DNA of 64,000 nt from Allium sativum (Eukaryota; Streptophyta; Magnoliopsida; Asparagales; Amaryllidaceae). Position numbers and translations under genes: made by a program. Location of the stretch: positions 357,489,863-357,553,862 of the forward strand of contig CM060915.1 of NCBI GenBank assembly GCA_030737875.1, in the 5' to 3' direction. The notes beneath the pieces were generated by a model that ran no database searches, had not been told where the DNA came from, and worked only from the letters and a program-made list of their open reading frames with translations. Positions 46,854 to 60,229 of this stretch are shown here, in pieces (the stretch's first letter is position 1; each line of letters opens with the position of its first letter).

Positions 46854-48472
46854 TACACATTTAGCCAAAGTGACGCTAATCTAATTCTTTAGTTCAGGTA
46901 TAGTTTGGAAGAAATTTAAGATGAAGAAATGTAATTTCGCGCAAAGAGTTTGGAAAATGCAAAAGTTAGGAACCACCTCTTAATCAACCCCATAGTTAGA
47001 AATTTCAAAAAGAACTTGAAAAAAAACTGTAAATGTAGAAAAAGTTTTTTGGAAAAAAAATTCAAGATTCAAAATATTAAAAGTTTACAATTTTAAAAAT
47101 TTATTGGTTTGCAATGTTAAGAGTTGCGTTAAAAGCATTTTTGATGTAATTGTGCAAACTTGTTTTCAAAATATTAATTGCGTAAGCTAGTTGTGGAGTT
47201 AAGAGATATAAGCGGTTAAGGGAAAGGCAAATAAATGAATTGGCCTTATGGGGGTGCATAGGTGACCTTAAGTGAAATAAAACATGAAATTTTTTAAAGG
47301 ATGAAGTGTAACACACTTTGACTTGTTGGGATAAGAAAAATTATCAGAAGTTTTTATGAATCAATAGACTTGTAAATAAACATTTTTGTTAAAATGGCAA
47401 GAAAATGTGCAGTGAAAGAGATGCACATAATATAGGTGAAAAGGGCTCAAAGAAACTTAATCTTACTTGATTAAAAATAATTTAGTGAGAAAAGATCTCA
47501 TTTGTATGTATGGATTGGACAGTTAGTAAAGGTATAAGGAAATTTTAAAAAGATGTTTCAATTGGATACTGTCTAGTAAAAAAGGCAAGTTGAAGTTTTT
47601 ACAAGTAAATTTATGACAGGGTTAGTAATTAATAGGAATCCTTTTTAGCACCCTCTATGGAAATAGGTAAGTTCTATTATAGTATAGACTTGCATTCCTA
47701 TGTAGTGTTCTATTTTAGAAAAATAGAATGGTTTATTTAGGTATTTTCTTCCTAGGTGTTTGTGGTGATCGCTGGGTAAGAATATAAACACAGGATATTG
47801 TGAATAAAATGAAAATGAAGATAAAAGATGAACTACTAAAAGAAAACAAATAATGATGACAACTGCAGAAATAAAGAAAAATAACAGAAAATGAGTTCTT
47901 CCAAATTAAGTTTGGAAAACTAAATAGAAAATTTTCTTATGCAAACCGTGCTTGGAATAGAAATAGGAATTTATGTAAAATTAACAATTAAGTTTTCCAA
48001 GTATAGGGGAAAAGGTGCATAAAAATGGATGGAAAATATGTACTTTTCCAATTTCTAAATCTTTCTAACATAAGAAGTTGAATTCAGAAAATTAGACTTT
48101 TCTGTAATTCACAAATTTAAAGTTGGTTAGTAGGGTTTGAATGCAAAAATTAAATGAACTACGTCGTTGCTCTGTAAAAATGTAGGAAGAATTGGATGAA
48201 AAAGAGTTTTTGATTTTTAAAATATTGCATTCATATAGAAATTGCTGGTATATTTAGGATGTGTACATTATGTTTTCAAGAAAATTTGCATTCATATAGG
48301 TGACACCACTTAGGCATTCATTGCATTCAAGTATTATTATGTTGTGCTAAACTGCACAAGTGCACAAGTAGTTGCAAAAATTGGATGTACGTGTGATGGT
48401 TGTAAATTATGCGAGGAATTACTTAATTTTACCCTTATTAAATTTCAAGGAAATTTCCTAAGAGTGCGAGAA
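46476..48472 (+). other. Element F interior, non-coding
   Basis: About 2.0 kb of A-rich sequence with no Gag or Pol similarity in any frame and only short open frames. A microsatellite lies at 46808-46855. Large retrotransposon derivatives with non-coding interiors are known in plants; this fits that description. Confidence 0.6.
46808..46855. repeat. (AT)n(AC)n microsatellite
   Basis: About 15 AT units running into about 8 AC units. Confidence 0.95.
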
Positions 48473-48730
48473 TGTGACACCCTACATTTTTAATTAAATA
48501 ATAAAAATAAAATTTGTAAAATTTTCAGAATTTGTTCACGGAACTAGCATCATTTAGTCCGTGGCGATTTTCTGATCAATTTAGACTTATGATTTGCAAA
48601 ATATGGATTTAAAACGAAGAAGATATCTTTAATTGAAGTTTCAGAACAATCATGAAAAAGAAGAAAAAGAAGATATAGGAGCACCACAATAAGAACAAAG
48701 CTACTAATGTTTTAGTGTTGTGAATAAAAG

Positions 48731-48797
48731 CTTACCTAGGTGAGTTGGCAAGGCATGCACTTCCCAAGGTGGAGGTCAAGAGTACGAGTCCCGCTAA
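48731..48797 (+). ncRNA. tRNA-like segment (possible SINE head)
   Basis: TAGGTGAGTTGG (48737-48748) resembles box A of tRNA promoters, and GTACGAGTC (48782-48790) resembles box B with two mismatches; spacing is about 33 nt. No acceptor stem or clover-leaf can be closed, so it is not a tRNA gene. Confidence 0.3.
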
Positions 48798-51700
48798 TGT
48801 GTAATGTTTTTAATTTTAAAGGGAAGACTCAAGAGATGCATGTTCTAAAAGAAAAATATAAATACATGAATATAAGAAAGATTATATATAATAGTACGAA
48901 GACATGTCTGATGGATGTGTGCATAAATAAACGTGACCAAGATGGAAATGTGTTAAACCATGAATATTTCCAATCTTATCTCTGCATTAGAAAATATGAT
49001 TATACAGTTTATCATTCAAAGGCCATTAAACATAAAAAAATGTATTGTAGTAATTTGTGTACAAATATAATAAGATACATCATGTCTATGGAACCACTTT
49101 TAGTCCAGATTGTCCTCCGTTTTGTATATCATCGATAAAACATCCAGCCTGTAAAAAAGGACTAAAATATACTTCATAATCACTCAAAAATTACACATAA
49201 ATTTAGATGTTAAATCAAGAGGTAATAAATGATGACTTTTCTATGTGATTAAATCTCATATATATAGAATAAGATCTAGTGGTAAACATAAGCACTCCAT
49301 AGAAATCATTGCATTTAAATATTGAAGACAATTGAGTCAATGCGCCTTGTTCTTAATCACTTGATTACTGTATAAGCTACCAACAATGTAAATGTTATTG
49401 TTTCCAGAGTCATTTCCCTAACATGTTTATTTTTTGGTGTTAAGATTACATGTTATCAATTAACATGTATCATACGCATGGGGTCACTTACAAAGAAAAT
49501 CTAAACCGAAAGAGCACGAAGACCACAAAGCAATTATAAAAATCTGGATTTGCTTTCTCTTTTTATGTTGAAATGATAGTAAAATTTGACAGTAAACATT
49601 ATAAAAATCTTCCATTGCTTTCTATAGATCATATATGCATTAAACAATAATGCCGTTTTTTTGTATTTCTACCAATTATAAAATCACAAACAATGTTTCA
49701 TAGCACCGATTGTAGATCATATGAAAGATCATATATACATTATGAACATTGTTAATGTTTTATAGATCATGTATGCATTAAACATTAATGCATTAATGTA
49801 AGAACACAGTTTGCCTTATGCCACTCACTTTGCGCTCTAATCTTTCTTCTGCTTCATTTCCTATTATTTCTAAAAGGTACAACAAATCTACCAAACCTAA
49901 CCTCAAAAGTCAAATTTCAATGCTACATACCTTTATACAAAATGACAAAATGTGAGACATCAAAGAACAGTTTGATAAGATGCCAAAATAAGCCAAGCTT
50001 CATGGACCATACTCATGAACAACTACATCCAACATGGAATTCAAGGCTATTCTCTCAAATTTCTTGCTGAAATGATAAATGAGTTGTCTTGCATTGTCAG
50101 TTGGTTTCAAAATTTGTGAAATAATTTTGGTTGCTTAGTTTTGGAATGGAGTTATTTAGCTTAAAAATAGGACGCCTACAGAATGTTATATTTATTTGCA
50201 AATGCATTGGTAAATATGTACCCATATTGCATAACTTTATTAGTCCGAACCGTTTAACTGATATAATTAACTACAAAATAGAAACTCAAATGGAAATGTT
50301 TTCACATCGACAATAAAATAGCTTACCAAGGCACTTTTATGTTTAGTTGGAAAAAGGTGTCATGAAATTCAATTTAATTTTTAGCTCAGCACAGCTTTGC
50401 CTAGTAAGTTATTTACCACACTAATATGTATTCTTAAATTCAAAATATAATAACATCCATCTCAAAATTTAATTTCAAACACAATGACTTAAAAGGAGAA
50501 TTCACCATCAAAAGGTATGCCTTAGGCATAAAAGACTGCAAAATGAAGCCGAACATGTACCAAAATATAGGTATGTAATGTCTCTCATAGTTTAAAAGTA
50601 ATCAATGCCTATCGCTAACAAAATATTTAAGGACATTAACACTTCGGAATAAGCAATATTCTACTGTGTATTTAGTAGAGTATATTCTCATTTGTGATCG
50701 GAAGAAGAAAATTTTATCGGAAGAAGAAAATGTTATACACTTCTGTACAATAATCAAAATATACTATCACATTAGTGCCTTAAGCTCAATCAACCTAAAA
50801 TAGACTGAAATTGATATATGAGATGACAGTATGTTTTTTAATAGATGGCTTTCTTTTCTCGTTCAACCTCATGGGTAACATACACAATCCTCCCTCTTAA
50901 ATACTGTTCTCTTCCTCATAATACTCATTGCCAATAATAAACTCATATTCCCTAAACTATTTTGTTGATGCAACTAATTCAACATATACCTTTTTCTATT
51001 CTAACGAACCCATACATTATGGTTTTCATTAAACAGTCATAACCTATAAATTGAAAAACAAACATACATGTTACCTTTTGATCATTGGTTTCCAACCAGG
51101 AGGCCATCACATTGAAAGATGACATCGTTCTTGAATGGGAAAAGGATAGCAAAACCATGGGAGGACCCTCTACTCTGACAGTTCAACTGAAATATTCTTG
51201 ATTTATCATTCGCAAACCATACATGCTACCATGCTTATAAAAAAGATATATCGAGTTATTATTAATTGGAATTATCGACTGACCGGATTTTTTCGTTTTT
51301 GCACAAAATTTGTTTCCTTTTTTAAGGTTTGCGAGGATGAAATGTGTATGTGATGATGATAATTATAAGTAAAATATATAATAACATGCCGAAAGTAAGT
51401 CAATTTAAGAGCCACTGTAAGTAGGGTACTGAACAATAGAAAAATAGTATGTTTCTTCTTAATTTATGCATGCTAAAAAGAAGAACTTCAACAAAAAAAA
51501 CTAACTGCCAGACTTTGACATGCATTGTAAGGAAGATATTTGGAAGTGAATAATTATCTTATTTTAGTTAAATCTGAACTAACCATCATCTGTGTATATC
51601 ATGCTAAAGCGTTGAATAATAAGAACCCGAACTCTCTAATCTTGGATTTAGGTTTGTAACAAGACCGGGTTGAAGAGAAGATTACACATCTTTATATGTT

Positions 51701-52626
51701 AAAAAATTATACATAAAAGAAGACTAACATAAGTAACTTTCAGGATAACAATAATTAAAAAGAAAATTGAAAGTAAAAGAAAAATATTAAATGAGAAAGA
51801 AAACCAAAAGGAAGAAGATAAATTACATGAGAAAGTGAATCAGAAAGATCACAAATTCACAGCGAATAAGAAACAATGAATGATAACTTCAATTATATGA
51901 GGAATTAAACCAAAATGGTCATATAATCAGAGTGGCTGAAAAACAGCGGACGATAACTTGCACAAAACGGGTAGTCAAATCAGTTTAGTCGATGAAGACC
52001 AAATATTTTCAAGGAAAAGAAGCACCTAATTTTAGATCTGACTGACGCGAAGAGTACTTGCTGGCTCAATTTGGGATGTACCCTCTGTCGATGTAGATGT
52101 TGGTCACAGTAGAAGTACAGATGGGCAACTCTCGTTCTCTTCCCAAAGCAAAGTAGAAGAAAAGGGTGTAGAATCCAGACTGAACATGAAAAAAATAGGC
52201 AATGTTAATGGGAGAAGGGAGACAAAGAAAATAAAGCATAAAAGTAGCAATGGAGAAGGCCGGGTAGGAGATAATGTCCGTCGAAGGTGAAAGAAGCGGA
52301 GCTTGTTTTAAATAAATGAATGAAAATGCGGTCGGGTAGCGAATGAAAATGCAATGAGTAAATACCCCACTACTCTAGAAAGAATAACAGAAATAGCCGT
52401 GCATGACAGTTCAGATCAACGGTGGAAGAATAGTAGTGGGTAATGGAAATAGGTGGCTGCAAATACCATTTTGACCAGCGTTTAACTGATGTACGTGGTA
52501 AGAATGGGTAGGAGTGCAAAGGGTATTATCGGAAGCCCAAAAAAACTTCACCACGCCAAAGTATTGGTATTATTAGTAAAGATGGGTAATTATATATATA
52601 CATGTATATATGTGTATATGTGTACG

Positions 52627-52638
<12 letters not shown>

Positions 52639-52675
<37 letters not shown>
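52639..52675. repeat. (TA)n microsatellite
   Basis: About 18 TA units. Confidence 0.95.
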
Positions 52676-52680
<5 letters not shown>

Positions 52681-53138
52681 CTAAAAGTAACCTGGAATAA
52701 ATTAATATGAGTAAGAAATAAATGTCGGCATAACGCCGTTTGAGTTTTGAAAAGAAATGAAGTTATGCATATGTATATATGCTTAAACTCAAAAAATGAT
52801 ATTAAAGTGTAATTTAAGGGTTGAAAGTAATAAATGTGGAATGAATGAAAAATAGGAAAGAGAATAGCTACGTTTGAAATTTGAATATATATTAAAAAGG
52901 AAGGAATCAATGAATTGATAGCATTAATAATGACCGTTTGTTGTGTAGCCATTAATGAAAAAAGATTTGAAGAGTTATACGCGTATATATGCGCATAAGC
53001 TTGAAATTGAAATGTTGGATATACCTTACAAATGGAAGAAAGTCATTTACATAGCAATATTTGGCAACAAAAATAATGTTACAAGCAATGTTAAACAAAA
53101 ATTAAATTTTGGAAAAATTAACGTTAGTGGCCCAGGTC

Positions 53139-53216
53139 ATGGGTCGACCAAGGGGTCGACATGCCCTAGAGTCGGGTCGATCCATGGGGCGACCCACCAG
53201 GGGTCCAGGTCGACCC
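53139..53216. repeat. GTCGACC cluster in F U3
   Basis: Five GGTCGA/GGCGAC words in 78 bp, including a GGGTCG/CGACCC hairpin. It lies about 90-165 bp upstream of the TATA box, as in A. Confidence 0.75.
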
Positions 53217-53304
53217 AATACTGAGCAAACTAACGTTATATTTCGATTTATATGGCTCAAATTATATTATATTTAATCCAACGAACCAGAGTCCTCAGTG
53301 CACC

Positions 53305-53312
53305 TATAAATA
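53305..53312 (+). promoter_or_regulatory. Predicted TATA box of element F
   Basis: CACCTATAAATAGAATAG, followed by a leader. Position relative to the GTCGACC cluster matches A. Confidence 0.55.
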
Positions 53313-55992
53313 GAATAGCAGGGTCTTGCCTTCAACTCATATTTTCTGAGCTGACGCCAAGGATTTGCCATTTTCTTTCTTCTCCAAGTCTTTCCAAGAG
53401 TAAGAGTATTATTTTTAGGAATTGTAATTCAAGATTTGAAGACGAGATAAAGATCTACGATATAGGTGTTCAGATTTCTTGTCTACATGAGGTAAATTCT
53501 ATTTATCTGAATTTTTCGGATTTCTTTTAGCATCAGATTTGTAAATCCATGGTCGTTTCAATATTAGATTCAATTTGGAAAACCATAGGGATAGCATATC
53601 AGAATTAGATTCAAGAATTGGAAAGCAGTTACGTGAGTGAATTTAAATTATAGCTTTTGATAACTGTATATTTATCGTTTACATTCCCCCATAACTCTTA
53701 ATATAATGAATAATTGAAATTGTGATATAATTCATTCCCGAAGTATGCTAAGAATGTTACTGTTGTATAAATCTATTCCCATATCTTTATATTTGGGTTT
53801 GAGAATTGTCGTAATATTAATAATGTGAATTCGACAGTGATTACGCGTATATTCTTAAGACTGTAATTCGATGGTAATTTGGTATGTTTTAAAAAGATAT
53901 TGTTAGAATATGATCAAAATGCTGGGTCGAGAAAGATTACGGTAAATTGTGGAAATAATGAATTAGTATGCCTAGATTTGCATAGAAATTTACCGTAACT
54001 GGGAATTGTGTATGAAAAATAGGAAATAATATATGACTCAGGAAATAGGGATTAGTAGTGGACCAAGTTAATTGGGGGTGGAAAAGTGATACATTTCTAT
54101 AATTACCATTACAGTAAATAACAAAGAACGTAGTAACAAGAAAAATAAATGTAATAAGGATTAATGTGAAATAGGTTTTTTACTGTGTTGCATACTAATC
54201 AAGTATACATATACATATATATACATATATATAGACACATACATACATACATACACACATGATGTAATAAAAAGAAATAGCTTGCAACTACGGATCTTAA
54301 TTGATGTATATTACGGAAATAGATTTTTTTGGCATTTCCGCCATCCAAATAATGAAGTGCATGAAATATTTCCTATAATAGTAAAAATGTACACGACGGT
54401 AAATAAAGAAAGGTTACAACAGTAAAGGTTTGCTTAAATAACAAGAAACTTCGGTAAAATGTGATGATCGGGGAACATAACTTATTATATTTAATTATAT
54501 GAATGGAAATGAAATATAATAGGTAGGCTTGTCTTACGGACTGATGGAATTATAATGTAGTTTATAATTAAGAAAGAAAAGAGAACTTATTAATAAACCT
54601 TAGTTAAGAGAAGTAAGTTAATAAGTAAATCAACAACAACAGATGTGGTAACGATATAAAGTGGGTTATAATAAGAGGTAAGATGAGAACTTATTAATAA
54701 ATCTTAGTTATGGGAACCAAGTAAATAAGTAAAACCACAAGAACAGTTGTGGCAATGGTATAACATAAAGTTATAAATAACATAAAAATTAAAAGAAAGA
54801 AGAGACTTGCTATTAGTAAACTTTTCAATGTTAAAATACTAAGTTAACGAATGTAATAATAAGTGGCTCATAGATAGGGTCCATTCAGGTAGTGTGGGGC
54901 TGATTTGTGAAAATACGGTCAAATGTAAGCTAATAAACTAGTAACTTGAATAGAAAATGGATATGTAAATAATCAAGTTAATTTGCAATGTGATAAGTAA
55001 AACCAAGCGTGTGACTAAAAGAATAGAAGTAGGATCTAATAACCCGATGGCGTGATGCGCTTGGAACAGTCCATGCATATAGAGACAAAGAACCCAACGT
55101 GGTAGATTATCGTTGTTGTAACAACCCGGAATTTTGGGGCCAATTTAAAATTTTTATTTTAGAAATTTTAATGAATTTAGGATGTTTAAAACAACTTATT
55201 TTAAATAATAACGATGAAAAAATTTATTTTAAAACGAATAAATTCAATTTAATTATACAAGGAGTTCAAAACAGCGCTGCAGTTTGAAAATTTGAATTTG
55301 AACTTTGACTGACTGTACAGGATTCATTTTAAATCAGAATTGAGCGAAACAAGAAATATTTAAATCTGTTAAATCATATCTTTCTAACGAATCTGAAAAA
55401 CTGAAATTTCACTTTATAATTTGAAAGTTATGTCCAGTTTAAAATTCAGAAAAGTCGCTGTAGAATTTATATATTTTTTAATTAAATATATTGGCCTTGA
55501 AAATAGCCATTTTGCAAACGACCTCGGTTTTCGACGAAACCACTTTTGTTGGAACCGGAATGCCAAATTATTGCTAAGTTTCAATTTTCTTAATTTTTTG
55601 AATTAATATGTGAGTGTGGCAGAGGAAACCGTGTTTTGACTATTTCAGTCAAATTTAATCGACTAGGAAATAGTCATTTTTCAAATGGTCTCAGAATTCG
55701 ACGAAATTAGTCTCATTAGTACCGTATTGTCATAACAAAGCCAAAAATATTTTTTTTGCAATTTTTAGAATTCATTTGTGGCCCCGGTGAATTTATATGT
55801 ACTGTTAAATTAAACAATAAATGAATTAAATGTTAAATTAAAGAAAAGGTGGCTGAAACGTTCGTTTGGGCTTGCGGGACACAACTAGATGAGTCCGGAA
55901 TAGGGGTAATTGGGTAAGAACGAAAGTCGTTGGGCTGGAATCGGACAAAGTTGCTAATCGGGCCTTAAGGGATTAATTAATTAATATTTTAA

Positions 55993-56000
55993 TATAAATA
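55993..56000 (+). promoter_or_regulatory. Predicted TATA box of element H
   Basis: TATAAATA followed by TGCCCAACTAAAAC and a leader with AACCCTAATTC. The 3' LTR copy is at 63301-63308. Confidence 0.55.
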
Positions 56001-56157
56001 TGCCCAACTAAAACAAACCCCCAACCCTAATTCTAATTTGACCAGCCGCCATTCTCTATTTCGACGCGCAGAAAGCTCTCAATTTCTTCCTCATCGTTCT
56101 TCAAATCTAATCAATGAAATTCAGAAATTCCAAACCTAAATGAAAGAGCAATTCGAG

Positions 56158-56480
56158 CTCTGTAAATTGTACGGTTATGATGGAATTTAATGCTCTCTGG
56201 TGCCTGGATTCAGACCGAGAAAGGCCGACGTTGGGGGGGGGGGGGTTTGCGGCGCTGGGGTACGGTGAGTTGGCCGTGGCTTGGGCCAAAGGTGGAGTCG
56301 AGGATGGCGGGTCACGTGGTGGTCTCTGATCGAAGTTCGGTGGTTGTCAGGGTGGTGCGCAAGGAGGAAGAGGAAGTCGATAAAATGGGTTCCTGTTACA
56401 GTAATGAAAACGAAGGAGGAAGGAGTTTAAACGAGAGGGTAACGCTCTTTCAAGTGTTGTTAAAGTTAATAATTTAATTA
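56158..56480 (+). other. H leader, GC-richer block
   Basis: Contains a 95-codon frame (56190-56477) whose 3' LTR equivalent is 98 codons (63485-63781). A G13 run at 56233-56245 is G4T8 in the 3' LTR, so the two frames differ in their first part. GTGAGT at 56265 resembles a splice donor but is GCGAGT in the other copy. No domain recognised; coding unlikely. Confidence 0.4.
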
Positions 56481-56789
56481 ATTATTTATTTAAATTTTCC
56501 AATGTTTAAACAACGATAACTCTTGCAAACAGAGTCGAAATTGAACGATTCAAAATGCGTTGGAATCAGAAAAATCATATCTATGTGATGAAACTAACGG
56601 GAACTGATTTAGAGCTCGTCTAAATTTTGGCGAAATGGAAAGCTATTGGTGAGATTTTTGAATTTAAAATTTATTATTTATTATTTATTGCGATGTGAAA
56701 TTCAGTTATCTGATGTATAAAATTTGAATTGATGGTTTGTGAATGCGATGATCTACTAGATTGAATTGTGTATGCTAGAAAAATATCCA

Positions 56790-58850
56790 TGTTGAATAAA
56801 ATTTGTTTATACAATAAAAATTATATTTTTATTGTATATATGAAGATAAAAATGTTCATGTTAAAATATCAAAATTGTTATACCAATAAAAATTCATTTT
56901 TATTTGTCATGATAAGATATAGAAATTTGTGTATAAATAAAAAAACCCTCTTTATTTGTCATGTTGAATATAAAAGTTGTTATGAAAATAAAAAGATTCT
57001 TTTATTTATACATATATAATATAGGATGGTGTAGACAAATAAACTATTCTTTTTATTTGTCATCAAAAACATAAGATGTGTTATAAAAGAATTATAGACA
57101 TATACATATGACAAAATTGTCTTTTATTTTTTCGCTAGAATTGTAAGCATGATATTTGGTTGAATTAGAAATGTTTGAATATATATGTCATTTTGTTAGA
57201 AATAAAATTGTTGTCAAATAAAAACATTTCTTTTTATTTGCCCAGTTTAATATAGAAATTGTAAACAAATAAAAATGTTCCTTTTTTATTTGTCATATTG
57301 GGATTAATTTATTGTCAAATACAAATATTCATTTCTATTATATAAAAAGTTAGCGACACAAAATTGTCATTTTGTTATATAATAGAAAATTAGCGACACA
57401 ATGTCATTTTGTTATATAAAATGTTAGCAACACAGAATTGTCACTTTTGTCAAATTAAATGGAAATCATAGAAATGTCATGATTGTTGAAATTAGAATTG
57501 ACGAAGTAGAATTGTCACTTTTGTCAAATTAAATGGAAATTATAGAATTGTCATATTTTCTTAAATTAGAATTGTCAAAAAAAAAATTCATTTGGTAAAA
57601 TTAGAATTGATAAAACAATAATGTTATTTTTGCTGAATTAGAAATAAAATAACATTTTGATGATAAAATGTTGCATTAGAGAAAAATAACATTTTTACTA
57701 TAAAATGTGACATTAGACTAAAATAACATTTTTGTTATAAATGTGATGCATTGGAATTAAAGAACATTTTGTTTGAAAATGTATGTAAACACAAAATACA
57801 GAATTTGTGTCAAAACAAAATATACATTTTTTTGTGTGTGTCAAAACAAAATATATGTTTTTGTTGATAGAATTTGTGTCAAAACAAAATACACATTTTT
57901 GTTAAGAGAATTTGTGATAAAACAAAATATAGAATTTGTGTCAAAACAAAAACCATACTTTTGTTTAGAGAATTTATGCCAGAACTCAAATCACATTTTG
58001 TATTTGCAAACATGAAGAGAAAAAGAATTACATTTTTATTTGCCAATTTAGATGAAAATAAAACATCAAATAAAAAGATTACATTTTTCAATGTAATTAG
58101 AAACGAAACAAAAAGATTACACTTTTCAATGTAAATAAAAGGAATGTGACAAAATACACATTTTTGTTGTTTAAAAAGAATGAAACCAAAATATATATTT
58201 TGGTCATTAAAAAGAAAGATTACACTTTTGGATATATAAAAAAAAGGGATTGAAGAAAAGACAAAAACATTTTTGTTCATTTAAAATGATTAAACAAAAG
58301 ATACATTTTTTTTAATGAAGGCTTAAATCAAAAAGTTACATTTTTACTTACATATTAGATGTAAATAAAGGGGTATATTTAAAAGTACATTTTCGTTTGC
58401 AAATTAGTTGCAAATAAGAACATGAGAAAGAATAGAAAGAAAACAAAGTTTAGAGTTATTTTCTTTTGAGAATAACAAGTACATTTTCAATGTAATATTC
58501 TAATAGTTTAAAAAGAACAAATTTAGCGTTATTCTCTTTTGAGAATAAAAAGGATAAATTTAGAGTTATTCTCTTTTGAGAACAAAAAAAAAGTACATTT
58601 TTAGCGTAATATTCTTTTTATAATAGAAAGTACATTTTAGTGTCATTTTCTAATTAGAATAAAAAGTACATTTTGATTAGAAAATGTAAATGAGAATAAA
58701 AAGTACATTTTGATTGGAAAAATATGAATGAGAATAAAGAATACATTTTTGTTAGAAAATATAATTAGAACAAAGAATACATTTTTGTTAGAAAATGTAA
58801 TTAGAATAAAGGATTACACGAAAGATAGGAAGGTTATTATTTTTATTTGT
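56790..58850. repeat. Hairpin-unit array of H (about 2 kb)
   Basis: Some 40 units of about 45-60 bp in successive sub-families. Examples: ACAAATAAAAA 57265-57275 with TTTTTATTTGT 57283-57293; AACATTTT with AAAATGTT near 57651-57672; TTATTCTC 58529-58536 with GAGAATAA 58541-58548; ACATTTT/AAAATGT several times at 58670-58800. Open frames across it (for example 57773-58015) are repeat artefacts. Confidence 0.88.
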
Positions 58851-60229
58851 CGATTAGTCACAATAAAAAGACCATATGTTAAAAATATGATGTTAATGAT
58901 GGCTTAGAATATATGTATGTGTTGATGCAGTGTTTGATGTATTTAATATAATGTTAGTGTATTCAAAACTGAATATTACACTTCCATTTACAAGTCATCC
59001 GACTTGTTTATGTGATTGGGACGATATTTTTTTACACATCGCCCAAGTGCACAAATAATTTATTATTTGATTGTTGGATGAAACCCCACATGGGTGTTGG
59101 GATGATATCTGATCTACACTAGTCCCAATATTTAGTGTAGAATCCACTTTGGTTGATCTATTGGATGTTTGATAATTATTCATTATGCTTGTTGATTTCA
59201 TGTAATATACGGCTGTTGGTTGAGTCACATCCCAATAAAGAATAATTTCTAGAAAAAGAATATAGTTTAGAAAGAGAATATATTTTAGAAAAAGAATATA
59301 CTTTAGAAAAATATATTTTATTGAATGAACCAGTTATTAACTAGAATAAATCATTAAATTAAGATTTAATGAAGTTTTCCGATTAGTGAATATTTAATTA
59401 AAATTAAATTAAATTAATTGGATTTTGGGTTTGTCGTGGATGGTGTCTTCAATAACACCTTTCTTAAACCCAGTTGAAAAGAATAAGCCTTTTAATTAAG
59501 ATTACTAGAGTTTCAAACTATATTTTGTAATTGGAATAAAAATGATTTGTGAATTGAGTTTATCGTGAACAATGTTTTTAAACGGCATCTGTTCTTTAAC
59601 TCAATTAACAGTAAGAATATGATTTGGAATTTATAAATCTTTTATTAAGATTTAAATGGGAATTTTCCAAAAGCCAAGTTTTCCAATTTAATATATTAAA
59701 TTGGAGTTGAATGGAATTTGAATTAATAATAACTGAGATAAGCTTCTGTAAAAGAAAACTGATACTACATATGGAATTTATGAGGCTTTGCCATTATTCC
59801 ATTTATATTATTGGTCGGATACAGAAATTTATAACGATTGTATATTGATTTGATTTCTGTGAAGATTCCATATTTTATGGAAGATGAGTTTGGGTTTACC
59901 GTGAACTATGTTTTAAATTACATTAGTTCTTTAACCCAGTTAAGGATAAGATTAATTTCTTGAATTTAAATAATCATTGAATAATGATTTTTGATATTTA
60001 AAACCAAATGGAGATTTTAATAAATCTTTTAAAAGAAAGATTTAAGTACAAAATTAAAGAATTTATCTTTGATAAGATAATGTGAATATTTTATTTAAAA
60101 GGATATTCTGAATTGGAATGAGGCGTTGGATGTGTTTTTATAGTACTTGATTTTTACTATAAAAATACACGAATTATTCGAAAAGACCGGGTTTAACCCA
60201 CTCTGAGTAATTACTACGACGATGAAGAG

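Larger units (their letters stand above)
48700..52960. mobile_element. Insert G: unclassified 4.3-kb block inside F LTR
   Basis: Unlike all LTR sequence in the window. No transposase, RT or host-protein similarity is visible in either strand. It begins near a tRNA-like segment and ends near an AT microsatellite. No clear terminal inverted repeats or target duplication were found, so the limits are approximate and it may be more than one insertion. The 132-codon frame 48740-49138 overlaps the tRNA-like segment and is unsupported. Confidence 0.35.
48473..55116 (+). repeat. Element F 3' LTR, split by G and cut by H
   Basis: Starts TGTGACACCC after AAGAGTGCGAGAA. About 200 bp of U3 are seen before insert G, and U3 resumes near 52960-53100 with a GTCGAC cluster, TATA box and leader. 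H is inserted at 55116, so the LTR end is outside the window. Reconstructed length about 3.7 kb (inference). Confidence 0.6.

Noticed and set aside
48731..48797. Functional tRNA gene
   Set aside because: Only box A and B-like words; no acceptor or anticodon stems can be closed.
48740..49138. 132-codon frame MSWQGMHFPRW...
   Set aside because: Overlaps the tRNA-like segment, AT-rich, no recognisable domain or neighbours.
56265..56270. Splice donor GTGAGT in the H leader
   Set aside because: The 3' LTR copy has GCGAGT and no matching acceptor was identified.
56190..56477. 95-codon frame in H leader, 98 codons at 63485-63781
   Set aside because: Only LTR copies of one element, N-terminal parts differ through a homopolymer change, no domain, and no equivalent frame in B.
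57773..58015. Repetitive Lys/Asn/Phe frames in the H array
   Set aside because: Repeat artefacts of the hairpin ladder, open in several frames and both strands.
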